The notes under the pieces were generated by a model. The model saw only the letters and a list, made by a program, of their open reading frames with translations, did no database searches and was not told the origin of the DNA. From the NCBI GenBank assembly GCA_947471745.1, contig CANJKZ010000783.1, positions 1,190,501 through 1,254,500 of the forward strand: DNA of 64,000 nt, written 5' to 3'. The position numbers and the translations under genes are program-made. Below are positions 42,001 through 51,000 of the stretch, in pieces. Source of the stretch: Closterium sp. Naga37s-1. Taxonomy: Eukaryota > Streptophyta > Zygnematophyceae > Desmidiales > Closteriaceae. Position 1 is the stretch's first letter; each line of letters opens with the position of its first letter.

Positions 42001-45000
42001 GCAAGGGGAGAGAAGAGAAGGACTGTCGAAGAGAAGAACTCACTGGTATTGGGAGAACCCCCGAGGAGCAATTCTGAATCTGCAAGCAAAGGAGTACGAG
42101 GAGGGGAGTATGAAAGAAGGAAAGGATAAGAGGGGGGTGTGAAAAAGTGAAGGCGATTGGGGTGAGAAGGGACTGGTGGCATACAGACAGCAGATATTTC
42201 AGTCGAATATAGTGCATTCTGCGTGTAGATTGTGTGGACTGAGGGCGAATGCACACTGAGACCTCACAGTGCCAGTGTGCATTGCAAGCACCTGATGTGT
42301 GTGTGAATGTACCGTGAGCGTGAAGTCTGCATCTAGAGAGCCATTGACTGACACTGACTGGGCCAACTCAAGAGCCACTTCGTTTTGGGACCGGAACATG
42401 TCTGTTCGCAAGCGATGTGTGAATGTACCGTGAGGTTGAAGTCCGCATCCAGAGAGCCGTTGTTGGCAACCCTGATGTCCAACCTAACCCCAATAAACTT
42501 GGCCTCATACAAAGGCTGTGCTAACACCCTCTCATTGCCCTTTCCAGTGCAAATGTGGGACGGTTCGCCGAGCCTACCGTGAGCATGAAGTCTGCATCCA
42601 GAGAGCCGTTGTTTGCAACCCTGATGTCCACCCTGCCCTTTTCTAGTCGGCTCAAAAGTGTGCATTGCTAGCATCTGGTGCAAATAGAGTCTACCACGTA
42701 CCGTGAGCGTGAAGTCCGCATCAAGAGAGCCGTTGTTGGCAACCCTGATAATCGCCCGCCCCTCACTGGACATTGCTTCAAACAGAGGCGCTGGCAGGGC
42801 AGTACAGACGCGTGTGATCATAGGAGAGGGGCACAGCACACACATGATCCCCCCCCTCCGCTCACTGCATTGCCCAGTGTGGATGTGGGAAGGAGAGTCG
42901 AGCATACCGTGAGGGTGAAGTCTGCATCCAGAGAGCCGTTGTTGGCAATCCTGATGTCCACCCTGCTCTTTTCTAGTCGGCTCAAAAGTGTGCATTGCTA
43001 GCATCTGGTGCAACTTGAATCTACCACATACCGTGAGGGTGAAGTCCGCATCCAGAGAGCCGTTGTTGGCAATCCTGATGTCCACCCTGCCCTCACTTGA
43101 ACAGAGCTTCTGACAGTACAGATTTGTGAATAGAGTAAAATATATTAACCACACTCGGCATGCGTACCGTGAGGGTGAAGTCCGCATCCAGAGAGCCGTT
43201 GTTGGTAATCCTGATGTCCACCCTGCCCTCACTTGAACAGAGCTTCTGACAGTACAGATTTGTGAATAGAGTAAATATATATTAACCACACTCGGCATGC
43301 GTACCGTGAGGGTGAAGTCCGCATCCAGAGAGCCGTTGTTGGCAATCCTGATGTCCACCCTGCCCTCACTTGAACAGAGCTTCTGACAGTACAGATTTGT
43401 GAATAGAGTAAATATATATTAACCACACTCGGCATGCATACCGTGAGCGTGAAGTCCGCATCCAGAGAGCCGTTGTTGGCGATCTTGATGTCTACCCTGC
43501 TCGTTTTGACTCGACTCATAAGTGTGCAGTGCATTGCTAGCGTCTGATGTGTGTGTGTGTGAGCATACCATACCGTGAGCATGAAGTCCGCATCCAGAGA
43601 GCCGTTGTTGGTAATCCTGATGTCCACCCTGCCCTCACTGGACATGGCTTCAAACAGCGGTGCCGCCACAGACACTATGCGACCAGGGCTCCTGCGAGAG
43701 GGAGGAGAGGGAGAAGAGAGAGGAGATGGGGGAGGGGGAGGAGAGGAAAGAGAGAGCCGTTGTTGACAATCTTGATGTCAACCCTTCCTTCGCTGGACAT
43801 GGCCTCAAACTGAGGCGCTGCTACCGGCACTATGCGGCCGGGGCTTCTGTTAACATGTGGGGTGGGGAGAGGGAGGAGAGGGAGAAGAGAGAGCTGTTGT
43901 TGGCAAACCGTGGCGCTGATACTGACATTATGCGACCGACCAGGACTCCTGTGTCAGATGGAGGGGCGTGTAGTGAGTCGACTCAAAAATCGACTCACTA
44001 CACGCGGATTTTTGAGTCGACTCAAAAATCGACTCACTACACGCGGAAACCGTGGCGCTGATACTGACATTATGCGACCGACCAGGACTCCTGTGTCAGA
44101 TGGAGGGAGGAGAAAGAGATGACGAGAGCGGTGGGGTTGGTTGGTTTGAGAAGCAAGGCGTGGTGGACTTGAAGCAAGTGTGTGTCTTACTGCGGTTCTC
44201 TATTTACTGCATTCCGAGAAAGAAGAGTGACATAATCACCCACCTGTTCTTGATGAAGGTGACGTCATCAGCTGCAATCTCGAGGGTGATGAGGGAGTTG
44301 AGTCGCTGAGTCACCACCAGGGCAATTCTCAGGGAGCCGTTTGGCTGCAAGGGGTGCGGTTCAGATAGGTTTAGATGGAGTAAAGAATGCAGGCAATTGA
44401 TATTGTGATGAGGGAGTTGAGTCGCTGAGTCACCACCAGGGCAATGCTCAGGGAGCCGTTTGGCTGCAAGGGGTGCGGTTCAGATAGGTTTAGATGGAGT
44501 AAAGAATGCAGGCAATTGATATTGTGATGAGGGAGTTGAGTCGCTGAGTCACCACCAGGGCAATGCTCAGGGAGCCGTTTGGCTGCAAGGGGTGCGGTTC
44601 AGATAGGTTTAGATGGAGTAAAGAATGCAGGCAATTGATATTGTGATGAGGGAGTTGAGTCGCTGAGTCACCACCAGGGCAATGCTCAGGGAGCCGTTTG
44701 GCTGCAAGGGGTGCGGTTCAGATAGGTTTAGATGGAGTAAAGAATGCAGGCAATTGATATTGTGATGAGGGAGTTGAGTCGCTGAGTCACCACCAGGGCA
44801 ATGCTCAGGGAGCCGTTTGGCTGCAAGGGGTGCGGTTCAGATAGGTTTAGATGGAGTAAAGAATGCAGGCAATTGATATTGTGATGAGGGAGTTGAGTCG
44901 CTGAGTCACCACCAGGGCAATGCCCAGGGAGCCGTTTGGCTGGAGAATAGTGGAGTTCAATGCGGTGCAAAGGGATGATGAGGGGGGCATGAAAGGGAGC

Positions 45001-48000
45001 AATCTCGAGGGTGATGAGGGAATTGAGTCGCTGAGTCACCACCAGAGCGATACTGAAAAAGCCGTTGGGTTGGAGTGGTCCGATTGAGATGGGGTTGGAT
45101 GGAGTAAGAGATGTAGGAAATTGATATTGTGGTGGGGGAGTTGAGTCGCTGAGTCACGACCAGAGCGATGCTGAGAGATCCGTTGGGCTGGAGGGGTTAG
45201 TGTGGTGGAATGGGGTTCAATCAGGATATTAAGGGAATGGCAAAGGCAACGTCGGGCATGAGACTTGAGTGGCTGAGTAACGACCAGGGTAATGCTGAGA
45301 AATCGGAGGGTTATAATGGTCTATGCTCATAATGGAAGAGCAGCAATTCTAAAGAGTTTGGAGGCTTATAATGGGGATGGGAGAGAGAAGGGATGTGGTA
45401 GAAGTGGGTACGATTGGGCAAAAAAGAAATGAAATAAAAAAAGGTTATCGAGAAGGGAAGGGAAAGAAAGAAAGCAGGTACGCTGGAAAAAGCATAGTGG
45501 CGGCACACAGCTGCGAAATGACCAATCGCATAAAGCGTTTGCCGGTGTTGCAATATCTTGAAGAAAAAAAACCCCGTATAGTAGGCTATACATATGGCGA
45601 CGTCAGAACAGACGAACGTCCCGCTTTCCAGGGTGGTGATTGGCCCGAGCGACGACAAGGCCCTGCGCCACCCTGGAAAGCGGGACGTTCGTCTGTTCTG
45701 GTGCCAACCTCTGGGTGACTGTAGAGTCGACTCAGTAACTCCTGACAATCCCTGCAAAGCAAACCAAGCCTGCACCCTCTGAGCTGCACTCACGCTTTCC
45801 AGGGTGGTGATGGGTCCCAGTGACGACAGCGCGTGGATGGGGTCAAGGCCCTGCGCCACTCGCTGGGCGTCCTCCTGCCGTGGCGAGATGACGGGTGAGG
45901 AGAGGAGGGGTTAGAAAGTAAGGGTTGAGATGACTCTTATCTTATCTCATGAGTCATCCCTACTGAAATGAGAACCCAATAGACCCTGCATGGCCTAAGG
46001 TATTGAGCCACCCGCTGGAAGCGTTCCTGCCTTAGTGCCAGCGTTCCTGCCTAAACCCAATAGACCTCGCTGGGCTAATGGTCTTAAAAAACAATTGAAC
46101 TGCTGGTAACAGATGAGATTCAAACCATAAACCACCCATCCAATCGACCTGGGGGAAGCATCAGCCGAGCATCAACTGACCTGGGCGAAATCAAGGAGCT
46201 GGTTGGAGAGGCAGGAGCCCCACGGAGCGCTGGCAATGGTGTATTCGATGATGCAGTGTTGAGATTTGAACCCTGAACCTGCCATTCTCTAACAACTGAC
46301 CTGGGCGAAGTCCAGCAGCTGGTTGGAGAGGCACGACCCCACAGAGCGCTGGCAGCGGTCGGGCTCAAAGCGGAAGGCGCTGAAGCTGGTGCCCACCTTG
46401 CTGCACTCGCTGCCGTCCAGCGAGTAGCGCTCCTTGTCCACTAGCAGCCAGCCTGGATCGGGGGGATGAGGAATCGCGATGCAAGAATTTTGCTATGGTG
46501 AGAGTTCTTGTGCTGAGATATACGTATAACCTTGGGGCGCTGACTCTGGTGCCCACCTTGCTGCACTCGCTGCCGCCTAGCGAGCAGCGTTCCTTCTCCA
46601 CTAGCAACCAGCCTGGGGATGGGATCAGGAATCGCGGTGCAGGGATTTTGCCCAGGTCAAAGTTCTTGAGCTGAGCTACAAGCATATCCTTGGGCCACTG
46701 AAGCTGGTGCCCACCTTGTTGCACTCGCTGCCGTCCAGCGAGTAGCGCTCCTTGTCCACTAGCAGCCAGCCTGGACGAAAGTTTAGATTGAAGTCTCAGA
46801 CGACAGAAGGAGGTAAGGGAGAATTATTCGAGAGAGAATTATCCAGGTGGATTTCGCAGGAATGTTAGAGAGAATGGCATTATGAGTTGTGAGACAGACC
46901 TGAGATTCTTTGGACACAGGCACATGACCCCACCCCACCTGAAGAGTCGGAGCTGAATCGGCCAAAGGTGGGGGAGCCAGGTTGCAGGGGCACGGAGAGC
47001 AGGCGGTCACTCAGGCTGGGCAGCTGCGTGTAGGTCAGGAAGTCAGCTATTTCCCATTCTTTCACCCCTATCCTCCCCCCCTCACCTGGTGTGTATCAAG
47101 TACCCTAACCTCACCTGACGTGTCGGAGCTGAATCGGCCAAAGGTGGGAGAGCCAGGTTGCAGGGGCACGGAGAGCAGGCGGTCACTCAGGTTCGGCAGC
47201 TGCGTGTAGGTCAGGAAGTCCCATCACCTACCCTTTCTCCCTTTCCCTCGCCGATCCCCCTGCTATCACCTGCGCCCTTCCACTCAACCCCATTTGCAAC
47301 CCACCTGACGTGTCGGAGGTGAATCGGCCAAACGTGGGGGATCCTGGCTGCAGAGGTACGGAGAGCAGGCGGTCACTCAGGTTGGGCAGCTGCGTGTTGG
47401 TCCTCTTTACCCATTCTCCCCGCACTCCGCCCCACCCCCAAATGCAACCCACCTGACGTGTCGGAAGTGAATCGGCCAAACGTGGGGGATCCTGGCTGCA
47501 GAGGTACGGAGAGCAGGCGGTCACTCAGGTTGGGCAGCTGCGTGTTGGTCCTCTTTACCCATTCTCCCCGCACTCCGCCCCACCCCCAAATGCAACCCAC
47601 CTGACGTGTCGGAGGTGAATCGGCCAAACGTGGGGGATCCTGGCTGAAGGGGCACGGACAGAAGGCGGTCACTCAGGTTCGGCAGCTGCGTGTAGGTCAG
47701 GAAGTCCCCCACCAGAGTGGCTGAGAGCGATTGAGAGGGGTTGACTGCGACTGGGGCCATGGGCGAGAGGATGAGCGTTTCCTGTGTGCGGGGAGAGGAG
47801 AGGAGAGGGGGGGGTTGGGAGAGAAGGAAAGAGAAGGAGAAAGGAGAATTCAACCATTCGAGAAGGAGTAGGCAGTCTAACTCTTAGGAGAACGCATCAC
47901 ACCCTTCACGTGTTAAGCCTGGCCGTACCCAGTCCACAATGACACCCGCAGGTTTCTACGCACGAATCTTCCACACAGCACCTTTTTGAGGCGCCTAAAA

Positions 48001-51000
48001 AAGCGCCTCAAGAAATTGAGGCGCCTAAAAATTCTGACCGTGCCTAGTCCAGTCCACAATGACACACACCTGTTTCTACGCACTTATCTCCCCTCCCACA
48101 CAGCACCTCTCCCATGCACGCACCTGCTCGTGAATGAGCCTGAATGAGTTTGCTGCTCGCTGAGAATATGTCCCAAGACCCTCCCACACAGCACCTCTCC
48201 CATGCACGCACCTGCTCGTGAATGAGCCTGAATGAGTTTGCTGCTCGCTGAGAATATGTCCCAAGACCCTCCCACACAGCACCTCTCCCATGCACGCACC
48301 TGCTCGTGAATGAGCCTGAATGAGTTTGCTGCTCGCTGAGAATATGTCCCAAGACCCTCCCACACAGCACCTCTCCCATGCACGCACCTGCTCGTGTGAG
48401 TCGGATAGCACCTCGCTGATGGTGATGCGCATCTGGAAATCACATTCGAGAATTCAATTCTCAAAAGTGATTTCAGCATGGTGTTGTGGATCTGGATTTG
48501 AAACAGAGACAGAGGTTCAAGACTCTCTCTCTTGCAACGCCCTTCACCCCTACACCTGGCCGTATCCAGTCCACTACGACACCTGTCGTCGCTCCCACAC
48601 ATCTGCCCCCAATGCAGAGTTGACTTTTGAGTCGACTCAAAAGTCAATCCAGTCCACTACGACACCTGTCGCTCCCACACATCTGCCCCCAATGCAGAGT
48701 TGACTTTTGAGTCGACTCAAAAGTCAATCCAGTCCACTACGACACCTGTCGTCGCTCCCACACATCTGCCCCCAATGTACCTGCTCATGCGAGTCAGAGA
48801 GAAGCTTGCTGATGGTGATCTGGATCTGGAACACCAGAGACGCCACGCCTATGCGGTACGTGGGGTACCTGGTGGTGTGGAGAGTGGTGGAGAGGAGTGG
48901 GGAGGTGAGGACGAGTGTGGGAGACGGGAAAGTAGTGTAGGCAGTTCACGCTATGTTGTACTTGGTGCTGGTCGTCAGAGAGGCGGTGAGGTGGGGTGAT
49001 ATGGACAGTGGGGAGGGGAGGGGAGGGGAGGGGAGTGGAGTGGAGTGGAGTGGAGTGGAGTGGAGTGGAGTGGAGAGGAGAGGAGAGGAGTGGAATGAAA
49101 TGTGAATGTGCACAAGGTCTACGAATGCACGTGAATTGCAAGATAACATTTTTTCACTGGCCAGGCAAACGGGGCCGTTGTGGATGAATGTGCACACACA
49201 AACACGTGGACAAGCGACCATAGAAACGTGCGGCTCTTCTTGTTGAGCGAGCAGAAGGTACCGAACAGAATTCAACATCAACATTAACAAAACAAAACAA
49301 AACAAAGCCAAGGGCCACAACTGACCAGGTGTCATTGAACCGAAGGCAGTGGGAACTCGAGGGCACTCCTCCAAAAAACAGCTCTGTGATGGGCGGTGGA
49401 AGAGTCAAGATGTGAAACAGAAGCAACTTTTGAGGCGCCTCAAAAGTCGTCTCTGTGATGGGCGGTGGACGAGTCAAGATGTGAAACAGAAGCAACTTTT
49501 GAGGCGCCTCAAAAGTCGTCTCTGTGATGGGCGGTGGACGAGTCAAGATGTGAAACAGAAGCAACTTTTGAGGCGCCTCAAAAGTCGTCTCTGTGATGGG
49601 CGGTGGACGAGTCAAGATGTGAAACAGAAGCAGAAACACCAAATTAGTCGAAAATCCTTCTGCTGTGTGTTAACGGAAACTACTGGATTGTCCCTACAAA
49701 CTTCACCCGCTCCTTCCCTCAATCTCTCTCCCTTTTTCCCTTTCCCGCAAAACACGCCTCCCTTCCCCAGCCACTCACTCTGCCGCCACAGGCTACAGTC
49801 CAGGTCAGCCCTGAACTGTTGCGGATTGTCCAGACCAATGGAGTCTTTCCACGTGTCACCACCACTGCAACTGCAGCAGAACCCCTGAACGCAAGCAACG
49901 GGAAAAATAAGACGAAATCAGGAGGAAAGGTTAGCAAAAGATCATGTGGGGTTCTTGACATTCTGATTCACCTGGCCATTGAGTTGAGAACCCTGGGACA
50001 AGCCGGATTGAAGAACCCGCCACATTTACAGAGGGACATTGGCAAAGGCGATCCCTGCGCGGCTGCGCCGTGTTGCTCAGATGGATGTGTGACTCTTAGA
50101 ATGTTGCCTCACCTAGCTAGCTGTAGTGCACTCGTGTGCTGTCCGGGTAGAGGAACGAACCAGCCTCAGGTGGTTTTTGAGACGTCTCACGTGAAGCGAG
50201 GTGGTTTTTGAGACGTCTCACGTGAAGCGAGGTTGTTTTTGAGACGTCTCACGTGAAGCGAGGTGGTTTTTGAGACGTCTCACGTGAAGCGAGGTTGTTT
50301 TTGAGACGTCTCACGTGAAGCGAGGTTGTTTTTGAGACGTCTCACGTGAAGCGAGGTTGTTTTTGAGACGTCTCAAAAACCACCTAGCTAGCTGTAGTGC
50401 ACTCGTGTGCTGTCCGGGTAGAGGAACGAACCAGCCACAGGTGGTTTTTGAGACGTCTCACGTGAAGCGAGGTTGTTTTTGAGACGTCTCACGTGAAGCG
50501 AGGTTGTTTTTGAGACGTCTCACGTGAAGCGAGGTGGTTTTTGAGACGTCTCACGTGAAGCGAGGTTGTTTTTGAGACGTCTCACGTGAAGCGAGGTTGT
50601 TTTTGAGACGTCTCACGTGAAGCGAGGTGGTTTTTGAGACGTCTCACGTGAAGCGAGGTGGTTTTTGAGACGTCTCAAAAACCACCTAGCTGTAGTGCAC
50701 TCGTGTGCCGTCCGGGCAGAGGAACGAACCAGCCACAGGTGGGGTCGCTGTCATACGCACTCTCCCTGCACTGCACCCCGTTGCTCACTCGAGTGTGTGA
50801 TTTGCTCAGCATGTTGATTCACTTGGCTGCTTGAAACCCTGGGGGCCATCCCATCGGGATAGAGGAACCAGCAGCCACGTGTGAGGAGAACCACAGTGAG
50901 AAACACGTGTGGGTTCCGTGAGAACCACAGACGTGTTTTGTCCGACAACTCTCCCACCTGGCTGTTGGGCACTCTTGTGCCATCTGGGTAGAGGAACCAG

